A stretch of 51,943 bases of DNA from Oscillibacter sp. (GCA_022791875.1 JAAVZX010000004.1:1-51943); one strand, 5' to 3'; numbered from the stretch's first letter, positions 15,947-23,791 are shown. Numbers and translations are program-made. The notes: a model not told the origin generated them from the sequence alone.

Positions 15947-16069
15947 TCAAAAGACAAAGCGGCAAATCACAGGCACCAGCAAAATCAGAACAGACCCAAC
16001 CCCGCTCACGCCGATCACAGTCCAGAATTGTTTCCTCTCCTGCCTCGTCAATTTCTCATACCACATCAT
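15947..16069 (-). CDS. 40-residue single-pass membrane protein
   Basis: A short gene with a good ribosome site (GGAGGG, 7 nt before ATG 16069). The product begins MMWYEKLTRQERKQFW, a charged amphipathic stretch, followed by one membrane helix (TVIGVSGVGSVLILLVPVI) and ends CRFVF. It has its own promoter at 16106-16134 and ends 37 nt before the TIR-FHA start, so the two are probably co-transcribed. Function unknown. A small membrane partner of a TIR protein would be worth testing, but nothing in the sequence proves interaction. Confidence 0.65.
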   Translation of the reverse strand: MMWYEKLTRQERKQFWTVIGVSGVGSVLILLVPVICRFVF

Positions 16070-16105
16070 AGAACATCCCTCCATAAATCCAGATTAGCTG
16101 TTCTA

Positions 16106-16134
16106 ATCTTATCACGCCTCCCGCCAAAACGCAA
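16106..16134 (-). promoter_or_regulatory. Promoter of the mini-membrane protein/TIR-FHA unit
   Basis: On the minus strand TTGCGT (16129-16134) and TAAGAT (16106-16111) are 17 nt apart, about 30 nt before the ribosome site. Confidence 0.65.
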
Positions 16135-16160
16135 GAAACGAATACCAAAACCGCCGCGCC

Positions 16161-17549
16161 TCACGCCTTTTTCCCGCCCTCGTCCGCCAGCTCCGCCATA
16201 CTTTTCCGGAACTGGAAGAAGAACATGGTCCCCGTGGTGGTCACTGCCAGAAAGTCCGCAACAGGCTCCGCCAGGAACACCGCGAACACCTTATCCGCGA
16301 AGAAATTCGGCAGGATATAGATCAGCGGAATCAGCAGGATAATTTTCCGCAGTACCGCCAGGAACAGCGACGTTTTCGCGTTCCCCAGCGCCACAAACGT
16401 CTGCTGGCAGGCGATCTGGATGCCGAACAGGCACGTGCTCCCCATATAAATCCGCAGCGCCCACGCCGCGTAGTCCACCAGCGCCGGATCGTTGTTGAAA
16501 ATCATCACGAACATCCGCGGAAACGCCTGCACCAGAAGCCACAGCGCCGCCGAGTACACCACGCACACCCGCAGCAGGCACTTGAACGCGTCCCGCACCC
16601 GCTGCACGTTCCGCGCCCCGAAGTTGTAGCTCACAATCGGCTGGGCCCCCTGGCTCAGACCCTGGAGCGGCATCATGGCGAACTGCATCATGCTCGTCAG
16701 CACCGTCATAGCCCCCACGGCCAAATCCCCGCCATATTTCAGCAGCGACGAGTTAAAGCACACCGCGATCAAGCTCTCTGTGGACTGCATGATAAACGGC
16801 GACAGCCCCAGCGCCAGACTGGGCAGAAACACCTGCGGGCAAAGCCGCAGATTTTCCCGCCGCAGCCGCCACTTCGTCTGCGGCCCCGTCAGGAACCGCA
16901 GCACCCAAACCGTCGACACCGCCTGCGAAAGAATAGTAGCCAGCGCCGCCCCCCGCACGCCCATTCCAAGCCCAAAGATAAACACCGGGTCCAAAGCCGT
17001 ATTCAGCCCAGCGCCGATCAAAACGGTTTTCATCCCCACCGTCGAGAATCCCTGCGCGGTAATATACCCATTCATCCCCAACGTCATCTGCACAAAGAGC
17101 GTCCCAAGAGAATAAATGCGCATGTAATCCAAGGCGTAGCCAATAGTATTCTCACTGGCCCCGAAGGTCAGCAAAAGCGGCTCAGCGAAGACCTGGAACA
17201 CCACCGTCAGCACAACCGCGGCCGCAAAGAGCAGCGAAAAACTGTTTCCCATAATCCGCTCCGCCCCAGGAACATCCCCCCGCCCCTCCTGAATCGAGGC
17301 CCGCGGCGCGCCCCCCATCGCCATCAGCGCCGCAAACGCAGAAATAATCATAATAACCGGCAGACAGACCCCGACCCCCGTAAGCGCCAGCGCCCCCACC
17401 GTATCCACAGGCTTCATATGCCCGATATAAACCCGGTCCACCAGATTGTAAAGCATATTCACAATCTGCGACGTAATCATCGGCAGCGAAAGCGAAAACA
17501 ACAGCTTCCCTACAGACCCTTTCCCCAAATCCACCGACTGACGATTCAT
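16161..17549 (-). CDS. MATE family efflux transporter
   Basis: A 462-residue membrane protein with about 12 helices. The N-terminal LLFSLSLPMITSQIVNMLYN and the internal repeat (LLFAAAVVLTVVF, GMNGYITAQGF, QGLSQGAQPIVSYNFGARN) are diagnostic of the MATE (MOP superfamily) exporters, which expel cationic compounds in exchange for Na+ or H+. Length and topology are complete. The start ATG 17549 follows AAAGGATG. A MarR regulator lies upstream on the same strand, separated by about 500 nt of hairpin repeats, and is the natural candidate regulator. Substrate unknown. Confidence 0.92.
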   Translation of the reverse strand: MNRQSVDLGKGSVGKLLFSLSLPMITSQIVNMLYNLVDRVYIGHMKPVDTVGALALTGVGVCLPVIMIISAFAALMAMGGAPRASIQEGRGDVPGAERIMGNSFSLLFAAAVVLTVVFQVFAEPLLLTFGASENTIGYALDYMRIYSLGTLFVQMTLGMNGYITAQGFSTVGMKTVLIGAGLNTALDPVFIFGLGMGVRGAALATILSQAVSTVWVLRFLTGPQTKWRLRRENLRLCPQVFLPSLALGLSPFIMQSTESLIAVCFNSSLLKYGGDLAVGAMTVLTSMMQFAMMPLQGLSQGAQPIVSYNFGARNVQRVRDAFKCLLRVCVVYSAALWLLVQAFPRMFVMIFNNDPALVDYAAWALRIYMGSTCLFGIQIACQQTFVALGNAKTSLFLAVLRKIILLIPLIYILPNFFADKVFAVFLAEPVADFLAVTTTGTMFFFQFRKSMAELADEGGKKA

Positions 17550-17588
17550 AACATAACATCCTTTCTAAACTCGTGGTGCCTGCCTACG

Positions 17589-17736
17589 GGGGGCCTCCGG
17601 CGGGTCACTTTTTCTCGAGAGAAAAAGTAACCAAAAAGAGCTTTAGCTCGACGCGAATCCGGTGGGCACTATAGCCTATGCGCCGGAACAGGTGCGCCGG
17701 TTCCGCAAAACGCCGTTTTGCGGAAGATATTTTTTA
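17589..17736 (+). repeat. Family A repeat, copy A2 (variant terminal hairpin)
   Basis: CCTCCGGCGG, then a 14-bp hairpin with one mismatch (GGTCACTTTTTCTC 17603-17616, complement 17619-17632, loop GA), a core with GACGCGAATCCGGTGGGC, and an 11-bp perfect hairpin (TTCCGCAAAAC 17701-17711, GTTTTGCGGAA 17715-17725) followed by GATATTTTTT. It lies in the 5' region of the MATE gene, in opposite orientation. Confidence 0.8.
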
Positions 17737-17779
17737 TGACGGCTGTGGAAATACACCCGGTTGTCTGGGCCGCTTCCCG

Positions 17780-17998
17780 CAGCCTGGCAAATACTCCCCT
17801 GCCATGCACCCCGTAGGGGCGGACCTACGTGTCCGCCCTTCCCCCTCGACCACCGCACCAATGGGAATGCACCCCACAACCCGGCAAACACTCCCCGTCA
17901 TACACCCCGTAGGGGCGGGCCTCCGCGCCCGCCCGTCCCCCGCGGCCCTGGCATCTGCGACGGATGGCACCCGTAGGGGACGCCGCCCTCGGCGTCCC
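17780..17998 (+). repeat. Family C: three 26-nt GTAGGGG hairpin repeats
   Basis: Three units begin GTAGGGG at 17813, 17909 and 17973, each 26 nt long with an 8-bp stem and 6-nt loop. The stems are GGGCGGAC/GTCCGCCC, GGGCGGGC/GCCCGCCC and GGGACGCC/GGCGTCCC. Units 1 and 2 are also preceded by related GGCAAA-ACTCCCC words. Together with A2 they fill the 499-nt gap between MATE and MarR; no gene is seen there. Confidence 0.8.
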
Positions 17999-18048
17999 GT
18001 CCCCCGCGACCTCCAGGGTCGTGGAGGTGCATCCCCGCGCCCACCGCG

Positions 18049-18480
18049 CTACAACCGCTCCGCCTGCTCCAGCACCTTCGTCAAAAGCTCCAGGAACAAA
18101 ACCCGCTCCCCCTCCGGAAGCGTCTCCAGAAGCCGCGCCCCGCAGGCGGCCTGCAGCTCCTGCGCCTCCCGTGCCAGCGGCTCCCCCGCCTCCGTGATTC
18201 TCAGATGAACCACCCGCCGGTCCTCCCGGTCCGGACTGCGCTCCAGCACCCCCCGCCCCGTCAGGACCTCCACCGCCTGCGACACCTGCGACTTCGACAG
18301 CCCCCGGTACTCCACCACGTCCCGCGCCGTGTCCTGCTCCGGGTGGTTCGCCAGAAACAGCAGCACCATAATATCCCGTATCGTCAGCCCCGTGCGCTCC
18401 ATCAGCGGCGTAAACTGGCGGGCATAGAACCTTCTGAAATACTGCGAAAACCGCGTCAGCTGTGCTATTGTCGGTCCCAT
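18049..18480 (-). CDS. MarR family transcriptional regulator
   Basis: A 143-residue winged-helix protein. The segment LTIRDIMVLLFLANHP and KSQVSQAVEVLTGRGVLERS form the helix-turn-helix, and the wing has the DREDRRVVHLRITEAG signature of MarR proteins. These are dimeric repressors usually released by small ligands, often next to the exporter they control; here the MATE gene lies downstream. The start ATG 18480 is preferred over the GTG at 18483 by spacing to the AAGGGG-type ribosome site, but the difference is one residue. Confidence 0.88.
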   Translation of the reverse strand: MGPTIAQLTRFSQYFRRFYARQFTPLMERTGLTIRDIMVLLFLANHPEQDTARDVVEYRGLSKSQVSQAVEVLTGRGVLERSPDREDRRVVHLRITEAGEPLAREAQELQAACGARLLETLPEGERVLFLELLTKVLEQAERL

Positions 18481-18590
18481 CACGCACCCCTTTTTCGTTC
18501 ATTTATAAACAGTTTCTTTTAGAACTATTGTAGTCTACCACGTTTCCATAAGGCTGTCAAGAGCCATCTGCGCCTCTCCCTCCCACATCG

Positions 18591-18646
18591 TTTTTATCGA
18601 AAAACGATAAAAAAGCATTGACTTTCAATAAACACTGTGGTAGGAT
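18591..18646 (+). promoter_or_regulatory. Promoter and perfect inverted repeat of the DUF2975 operon
   Basis: TTGACT (18618-18623) and TAGGAT (18641-18646) are 17 nt apart. Four nt upstream of the -35 is a perfect inverted repeat, TTTTTATCG (18591-18599) and CGATAAAAA (18605-18613) around AAAAA, a likely operator. The small XRE protein of the operon and the divergent MarR are both candidates to bind it. Confidence 0.7.
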
Positions 18647-18670
18647 ACCAGAAAAAGGGGGAATGCTCAC

Positions 18671-19261
18671 ATGAATGTCCCGGTGCAAAAAATTGCCGGA
18701 ATCCTGAATCTGCTCCTGGGAATTGCCCTGGTCTGCAACGTTATCATTCTCTATCTGGTGCCCACCGCCGTCTTCCTCGGCGGCGGCGACGGACTCCTAG
18801 GCGGCGTTCGGACCTACTTCGCCACCATCCTCTTCCCCGGCGAGGACGATATCGTCATGGCCGGAATCTTCGGCACCGCCCTGATGTGGTTCTGGTGCTG
18901 GGCGGAGTTCGACGCCTACCAGATTGTCCTGATGCTCTTCCTGGTCTTCTCCGGCTTCCAGACCCTGTGCATTCTCCGGCAGGCCCGCCGGGTGGTGGGG
19001 ACCATCCTCGCGGGGAACCCGTTCTCCGCCGAAAACGGCGACAGCCTCTACAGAGCCGCTCGGAACTGCTTCCTCATCGCTGCCGCGGCCCTGGTGCGGG
19101 TGGTTTTCAACGTCGCCTACTACCGTTCCGCCCAGCCGCTGGCCTCCTACAACGCCCTCTTCGTCCCCATCTTCGCCATGGCGGGGCTGCTGTGCCTGGT
19201 CATGTCCGCCCTCTTCCGCCAGGCGGCGGAGATGAAGGCGGAAAATGACCTGACAATATGA
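18671..19261 (+). CDS. DUF2975-type membrane protein
   Basis: A 196-residue protein with four hydrophobic segments (near residues 9-35, 75-98, 132-155 and 165-185). The layout of four helices plus a following small XRE regulator, together with the segment LAGNPFSAENGDSLYRAARNC (split here as LAGNPFSAEN and GDSLYRAARN), is typical of DUF2975 proteins such as B. subtilis YoaS. Their function is not known. The start ATG 18671 follows AGGGGGAATGC. The gene ends 10 nt before the XRE start and is clearly in its operon. Confidence 0.8.
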   Translation: MNVPVQKIAGILNLLLGIALVCNVIILYLVPTAVFLGGGDGLLGGVRTYFATILFPGEDDIVMAGIFGTALMWFWCWAEFDAYQIVLMLFLVFSGFQTLCILRQARRVVGTILAGNPFSAENGDSLYRAARNCFLIAAAALVRVVFNVAYYRSAQPLASYNALFVPIFAMAGLLCLVMSALFRQAAEMKAENDLTI

Positions 19262-19271
19262 GGTGGGGCCT

Positions 19272-19484
19272 ATGATTATGGTCAACCTGGATGTCATGAT
19301 GGCGAAGCGCAAAATGTCCCTCTCCCAGCTCTCGGAGAAGGTGGACGTCACCCTGGCGAATCTGTCCATCCTGAAAAACAACAAGGCGAAGGCCGTCCGC
19401 TTCTCCACCCTGGAGGCCATCTGCGCCGCCCTGGACTGCCAGCCCGGGGACATTCTGGAGTACGTCCCGGAGGAAAAGCCATGA
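19272..19484 (+). CDS. Small XRE-type regulator (YozG-like)
   Basis: A 70-residue protein that is almost only a helix-turn-helix: MAKRKMSLSQLSEKVDVTLANLSILKNN is the DNA-binding part and FSTLEAICAALDCQPGDILEY is the dimer end typical of the Cro/C1 YozG group. Such proteins accompany DUF2975 membrane proteins and probably control their own operon. The start ATG 19272 follows AGGTGG by about 7 nt. It overlaps the next small gene by ATGA. Confidence 0.88.
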   Translation: MIMVNLDVMMAKRKMSLSQLSEKVDVTLANLSILKNNKAKAVRFSTLEAICAALDCQPGDILEYVPEEKP

Positions 19485-19591
19485 AATTTCTAGGAAAATT
19501 AGTCAGCGCCCTGATCCTGCTTTTCATCCTTTTTATGGCAGTCCTGATTCTGCTGGTACTGTTCACCCCCAGCAACTGGGCCGCGCTGTAG
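19481..19591 (+). CDS. 36-residue membrane protein overlapping the XRE gene
   Basis: The ATG at 19481 overlaps the XRE stop (ATGA) and has GGAGGA placed 7 nt upstream inside the XRE gene, a strong sign of translational coupling. The product MKFLGKLVSALILLFILF... is one membrane helix with a short polar tail (TPSNWAAL). It is too short for most gene finders. Function unknown; as third gene of a DUF2975/XRE operon it may help the membrane protein. Confidence 0.65.
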   Translation: MKFLGKLVSALILLFILFMAVLILLVLFTPSNWAAL

Positions 19592-19662
19592 CGGCCTCCG
19601 CGCCCCGCCGTGATCAAAAAATGTCCGCACACAGCGGACAATCTGAATAGGAGAATCAAATC

Positions 19663-21192
19663 ATGAACGAACACGAAAAGGCCCTCCCCTCTGAGGGCAC
19701 GGCGAAGCCTGCCCAAAATCCCGCGCCGGTCCGGGAAGTCGACGCAAAATACCGCCGTCTGCTTCTCCCCGTCCTCTGCTTCTGTCTCCTGACGGCGCAC
19801 ACGGCCCTGTGGCGCTCCCCCTTCCCGTCGGCGGGGCTTACCGCGGCCGTCTTCGCCTGGTACGCCCTGTACTACCTCTGGAACGGCCCCGCCTCCCTGG
19901 CCCGCCGCTCCAACCGCGTCCTCCTTCTTGCCAATCTTTTCCTGGCCCTCACCATGGCCCTCAGCTCCAACTGGTACTTCCGCTACTGGAACCTCCTGGC
20001 CCTCCTGGTCCTCCTGCCCGTCCACGCCCTCTCCGGCACCGCCTCCCTGCCCTGGAGCAACCCCCTCATGCTCTGGGAGCGCTGCCTCCTGTGCCTCTAC
20101 GGCCTCCTGGGGAACCTCTGGGCGTCCTTCGCGGCGGCGACCCCCGCCGGACGGCCCCGGGACGGCAAGCGCACCTTCGCCCTCACCGCTGGCGCACTGG
20201 GCGCCGTGGCGCTGGTAGCCCTGCTCCTGCCGGTCCTGGCCTCCGCCGACGCCCTCTTCGCCGCCGCCACGGCCAGCCTTCGCAGCTTCGCTGCCGGCCA
20301 CTTCACCGTCACCCTCTGGAACCTCTTCTGGGGCCTGGCCCTGACGCCCTTCATTTTCAGCTTCCTCTACAGCCTCGACTACCCCAAGCCCCTTCGCAAG
20401 GGCGCGGAAAAGCCTCCCATCCATACGGACGGCGCGGCGTTCCTCCTGGTTCTGGGGGCGCTGGCGGCGCTGTACCTGCTGTTCCTGGCGGTCCAGTCCG
20501 CGGGCCTCTTCGGCGGTCCCGCCTACCTGGCGAAGCACGGCATCAGCTACGCCGAGTGGGCGCGGAGCGGCTTCTTCCAGATGGTGGGCGTGACGGCGGT
20601 GAACCTGACGGTCATCCTGGGCGCGCTGACCCTCTCCAGGCCCTCCGGGCGGAGCTGGACGGCGGTACGGGGCATGTCGGCGGTCCTGGTGGCGGAAAGC
20701 CTGGTACTGCTGGCCTCGGCGGCGTGGCGGATGTCGCTGTACGTGGGCACTTACGGCCTGAGCTTCAAGCGCTGCATGACCTACTGGGGCATGGGGATGA
20801 TGGCCCTCTTTTTCCTGACGGCCCTCTGGAAAATCCGCAGGCCGGGCTTCGGCTTCTGCCGCGCGGCCTTTCCGATCGCGCTGGCAGGCTGGATTTTCAT
20901 CAACTGCGTCCCCGTAGACTTCCTGGTCGCCAGGGACCAGGTAGACCGCTATCTGAACCACGAAAGTCCCGTCGTCAGTGTCCACTATCTCCTTTACAGC
21001 CTGTCCTTCGACACGCTGAGCCAACTGGACCGCCTGGACGGCACGAAGCCCGCCAGCGCCTACGAGGGCGACTGGTGGTCGAAGGATGAGCGCCTCTGCG
21101 ACATCATTGCCCGCCGCCGCGAGACAGCCCGCAGCGTCTGCACCGACTGGCGCACCTGGTCCCTCTCCGCCTGCTTAGCCTCGACCCCCTAA
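19663..21192 (+). CDS. DUF4173/DUF4153-type polytopic membrane protein
   Basis: A 509-residue protein with about 11-12 hydrophobic segments and a cytoplasmic, Pro-rich N-terminus of about 30 residues. The central part with YLLFLAVQSAGLFGG and AEWARSGFFQMVGV matches the texture of the DUF4173 group of Firmicutes membrane proteins, often found behind small XRE/DUF2975 genes. The role is unknown. Start ATG 19663 follows AGGAG. Between the previous gene and this one is a small hairpin (TGTCCGC/GCGGACA at about 19621-19639) that could tune read-through from the DUF2975 operon. Confidence 0.75.
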   Translation: MNEHEKALPSEGTAKPAQNPAPVREVDAKYRRLLLPVLCFCLLTAHTALWRSPFPSAGLTAAVFAWYALYYLWNGPASLARRSNRVLLLANLFLALTMALSSNWYFRYWNLLALLVLLPVHALSGTASLPWSNPLMLWERCLLCLYGLLGNLWASFAAATPAGRPRDGKRTFALTAGALGAVALVALLLPVLASADALFAAATASLRSFAAGHFTVTLWNLFWGLALTPFIFSFLYSLDYPKPLRKGAEKPPIHTDGAAFLLVLGALAALYLLFLAVQSAGLFGGPAYLAKHGISYAEWARSGFFQMVGVTAVNLTVILGALTLSRPSGRSWTAVRGMSAVLVAESLVLLASAAWRMSLYVGTYGLSFKRCMTYWGMGMMALFFLTALWKIRRPGFGFCRAAFPIALAGWIFINCVPVDFLVARDQVDRYLNHESPVVSVHYLLYSLSFDTLSQLDRLDGTKPASAYEGDWWSKDERLCDIIARRRETARSVCTDWRTWSLSACLASTP

Positions 21193-21201
21193 AAAAATCT
21201 C

Positions 21202-21233
21202 TCTGGGGTAAACCGTCTCCGGTTTACCCCAGA
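21202..21233. terminator. Bidirectional terminator between converging genes
   Basis: A perfect 14-bp stem, TCTGGGGTAAACCG (21202-21215) with CGGTTTACCCCAGA (21220-21233). AAAAAAA upstream gives a U-run on the minus strand, so it fits the SGNH gene best and also sits after the DUF4173-type gene. Confidence 0.75.
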
Positions 21234-21237
21234 TAAA

Positions 21238-21303
21238 GTTTAGGGTCCAGCCCTTTTCAAAGGGCTGGTGGGGTCCAGGGGCAAAGCCCCTGGCCGCCGG
21301 AGG
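21238..21303 (-). repeat. Family B intergenic repeat, copy B1
   Basis: Read on the minus strand: CCTCCGGCGG, then CCAGGGGC-TTT-GCCCCTGG (plus 21275-21293), ACCCCACC, then CCAGCCCTTT-GA-AAAGGGCTGG (plus 21247-21268), then ACCC. It begins about 20 nt after the SGNH hydrolase stop and continues into the shared terminator. Confidence 0.8.
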
Positions 21304-21323
21304 CAGTCCCCGTATGCAGGCAC

Positions 21324-22160
21324 CTACGATACGCTGTGTGTCCGCAGGTAATGGAGCCACACCCGGCACCCCTCCACGTTGAGATGCACCCCATCGGTGG
21401 TCCATTTGACGGGGAGGCACCCGTCTGGGCCGGTGACGGCTTCGGCTACGTTGATGTAGGGGCAGTCTTTTTCGGCGGCCAGGGTCTGGAGGGCTTCGTT
21501 GTAGGTGCGGATGCGGGCGTTGTTGACGTAGGTGCCTTTGGCGTCCTCTTTGGCCGTTACGGGGAGGATGGATTGGAGCACTACCTGGGCTTCCGGGTGG
21601 TCTTCGCGGATGCGGTCGATGAGCTTGCTGTATTGGTTCGTGAAATTCTCGAGCTTCGTCCAGCCCAGCTCGTTCACGCCGAACATCAGATATACTTTCT
21701 TGCAGTCCAATTCCGCCAGGGCGTCCAAGAGAGGCACTTTTCTGCCCTTCTGAATCTCCCAGGCATTCTTCGTAAACACCGACTCCACCGTCGCGCCTAC
21801 GGCGTACAGGTACTGCCCGTGCTGCTTCATGCCACTGTACAGATAAAATCCCTCTGTCCTGGAATCGCCCATGAAGACGATATCGTCAAAATAATCGTTT
21901 TCCACCGGTTCCGATTCCGGCACCGGGCCTGATGCCTCCTTCTCCTCCTCCGGCTGTGGCGCGGCCTTCTCCATGCGAACCGTTTCTTCCCGCTCCTCCA
22001 GGCGCAGGCCCTCCGCCGTCGCCGCCTCCGCCGGGGACCCTACGGCGATGCCGCTCGATCCCCCCGCGGTCAGCAGAATCCCCAGTGCCGCCAGAACGGC
22101 CAGCGTTCCGGCCAGACGGCCCCGCTTCTTCGCCGTCTTCTTCAGTCTCTTTCCCGCCAT
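21324..22160 (-). CDS. SGNH/GDSL-type hydrolase, membrane-anchored or exported
   Basis: A 278-residue protein. An N-terminal basic stretch and hydrophobic helix (residues ~16-40) anchor or export it; a Glu/Pro-rich linker (~50-90) leads to an SGNH domain. The domain has FMGDSRTEGF (block I with the nucleophile Ser), GVNELGW (block III Asn) and TTDGVHLN (block V Asp and His). Family members deacetylate or de-esterify sugars, lipids or cell-wall polymers outside the cell. The substrate is not known. Start ATG 22160 is the first good start in frame; a family B repeat and a strong terminator follow. Confidence 0.88.
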   Translation of the reverse strand: MAGKRLKKTAKKRGRLAGTLAVLAALGILLTAGGSSGIAVGSPAEAATAEGLRLEEREETVRMEKAAPQPEEEKEASGPVPESEPVENDYFDDIVFMGDSRTEGFYLYSGMKQHGQYLYAVGATVESVFTKNAWEIQKGRKVPLLDALAELDCKKVYLMFGVNELGWTKLENFTNQYSKLIDRIREDHPEAQVVLQSILPVTAKEDAKGTYVNNARIRTYNEALQTLAAEKDCPYINVAEAVTGPDGCLPVKWTTDGVHLNVEGCRVWLHYLRTHSVS

Positions 22161-22368
22161 ATATTTTCCTCTCCTGCCATCTATGTCAAGCCCTCCAGCG
22201 GCAGCTGGCAGGGCATATATTTTGTGTTCTGAAAAAACGCTGACTCCATTATAAAGTATCCGTCGAAAAAAGTCGAAACAAAAAGGATAAAAAAGAGTGT
22301 CAAATTGTTTCCAGCCCTGTCAGGAGGGAACAGTGCCGGAACGGACAAAAGAAGTTCTGCGGATTTGC

Positions 22369-22397
22369 TTGTATTTTCTTCGCAATGATGCTATACT
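22369..22397 (+). promoter_or_regulatory. Promoter of the PIN/NYN-like gene
   Basis: TTGTAT (22369-22374) and TATACT (22392-22397) are 17 nt apart, 80 nt before the start codon. The rest of the 22161-22477 gap shows nothing recognisable. Confidence 0.65.
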
Positions 22398-22477
22398 GAG
22401 TGAAATAACCCTGCAAAAACACCCTCCGCCGTACCCCGGCGGAAATAATAAAATCCAAAAAAAGGAATTCAGCTTAC

Positions 22478-23056
22478 ATGAAAATGATTTTTCTCGTGGA
22501 CGGCGACAACAACATCGGCACCGGCCTCAAAGGCGTCGACATGCTGGCCAAGGAAGACACCGTCCTGATTTTCTACCAGAAGGGCCTCCCCCTCATCAAA
22601 ATTCAAAAGCTCTGCGCCAACTCGAAGGCCAACATCCAGTATATCGAGAGCGTCCGCGGCGGCAAAAACTCCATCGACTTCCAGATCATCACGGAGCTGG
22701 GCGTCCTCGTGGGCAAGCGGGAAGCGGACTATGCCTACGTCATCAGCCAGGACAAGGGCTACGCCGCCTCCATCGACGCCCTCCGCGCCCGCTACGGCAC
22801 CGCCTTCCAGGAAGTGGGCCTCCGCCCCTCCATCGAGTCCTGCCTCGCCCTCCCTTTCGTCCTCAAAGCCACCGACCGCCAAAGCCTCTGCAACGCCCTC
22901 GTCAAAGAATTCGGCTCCGCCCAGGGCGGCACCATCTACAACCACCTCAAAAAAATCTTCCGCCCCACCGAACAGCCCCCCACACCGCCGGTGCCTGCGC
23001 CCGCGCCTGAGAAGGAAAAAGCGGTCAAGATTACGCGGAGGAAAAAGCGGAAGTGA
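22478..23056 (+). CDS. PIN/NYN-like nuclease-fold protein
   Basis: A 192-residue protein. It opens with MIFLVDGDNN, the acidic first strand of PIN/NYN nuclease-like domains. Further acidic positions are in KNSIDFQIITELG and in ADYAYVISQDKGY, matching the remaining metal-binding acids of the fold. The C-terminus (from about residue 155) is a Pro-rich linker followed by a very basic tail, KITRRKKRK, which suits RNA binding. It would be a cytoplasmic metal-dependent RNA nuclease, but activity is inferred from fold only. No antitoxin partner is adjacent, so it is unlikely to be a simple VapBC toxin. Confidence 0.7.
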   Translation: MKMIFLVDGDNNIGTGLKGVDMLAKEDTVLIFYQKGLPLIKIQKLCANSKANIQYIESVRGGKNSIDFQIITELGVLVGKREADYAYVISQDKGYAASIDALRARYGTAFQEVGLRPSIESCLALPFVLKATDRQSLCNALVKEFGSAQGGTIYNHLKKIFRPTEQPPTPPVPAPAPEKEKAVKITRRKKRK

Positions 23057-23064
23057 TCCCCGCG

Positions 23065-23158
23065 GGGGGACGGGGGGCCTCCGGCGGCCAGAGGGCTTTG
23101 CCATCTGGACTCCCACCAGGGAGGCGTGCGCCTCCCTGGACCCTGGCAGATCACTTTC
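23065..23158 (+). repeat. Family B repeat, copy B2
   Basis: It starts about 9 nt after the NYN stop. CCTCCGGCGG, then a hairpin CCAGAGGGC-TTT-GCCATCTGG (one mismatch), ACTCCCACC-type joint, an 11-bp perfect hairpin CCAGGGAGGCG (23116-23126) with CGCCTCCCTGG (23129-23139), and ACCCTGGCAGATCACTTT. Confidence 0.8.
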
Positions 23159-23167
23159 TTTTGTTGG

Positions 23168-23791
23168 TTATAGCGTTTCTATACGGTGCGTTAAATCTTC
23201 GTAAAATTTTCCCACATGTAATCCGTCGGCGAAGCGGTGGTTTAACTCTATGGCTATGTGGAGGTTCCTGTGGCCGCGCCAGTCCTCGGTGTAGCGGCCC
23301 CAGGTGATGCGGGGGACGGTGTCGTCCCGGTCGAAGTCGCGCTCGCTGGTTACGGCTGTCATGTCAAACCAGGGGACGCTGGAGAAGTAAATCAGGTCCG
23401 GAGATTCCTTGCTGGGGTCCAGAAAGGCCGTCTGGCTCCGGCTCGCCGACAGGGCGGCGCGGCAGAAATCCGCCATTGTGCCCTCGCACGGCACGGACGT
23501 AATGTGGAAAAACTCGCTTCCCGGATTCAGGTCCGTAAAGCTGGGCTCCCGGCGGTCCAGCAGCACAATCTCTCCCTCGTGAACCGCGTAGCGCATGGCC
23601 TCCACGCTGTTCACCGCCTGCGTGCAAAGATAAATCAGGCTGTAATAAAACGACAGGCCGTTGGCCTTCGTGTAGCGGCAAAGGTTCGTCACATCTACGG
23701 AAAACGTGACGCTGTAAAACGGGTTCGACGACGCGGAAAAGAACTCGTAAAGCTCCCTCCGCGGCCAGGTCTGCAAATCAATTTTCTGCAT
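23168..23791 (-). CDS. Chloramphenicol acetyltransferase-family acyltransferase
   Basis: A 207-residue protein close to the usual CAT length of about 215. The C-terminal ELNHRFADGLHVGKFYEDL corresponds to the HHxxxDG active-site motif: the catalytic (second) His and the Asp are kept while the first His is Asn. FSVDVTNLCRYTKANGLSFY near the N-terminus is also typical. Whether it acetylates chloramphenicol or another acceptor is not decidable; many chromosomal clostridial copies are not known to confer resistance. Start ATG 23791 fits a GGAG-rich ribosome site and a TTGCTT-16-TATACT promoter just upstream. Confidence 0.82.
   Translation of the reverse strand: MQKIDLQTWPRRELYEFFSASSNPFYSVTFSVDVTNLCRYTKANGLSFYYSLIYLCTQAVNSVEAMRYAVHEGEIVLLDRREPSFTDLNPGSEFFHITSVPCEGTMADFCRAALSASRSQTAFLDPSKESPDLIYFSSVPWFDMTAVTSERDFDRDDTVPRITWGRYTEDWRGHRNLHIAIELNHRFADGLHVGKFYEDLTHRIETL

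Noticed and set aside
18671..19591. DUF2975-XRE-small membrane protein as a toxin-antitoxin module
   Set aside because: The four-helix DUF2975 protein with a YozG-type regulator is a known chromosomal pair without toxin features, although function is unknown.
22478..23056. PIN/NYN protein as toxin of a toxin-antitoxin pair
   Set aside because: No small antitoxin-like gene precedes or follows it; it has its own promoter and is flanked by a repeat and a converging gene.
23168..23791. Confident call of chloramphenicol resistance
   Set aside because: The first active-site His is replaced by Asn and many chromosomal homologues have unknown acceptors, so only the family is claimed.
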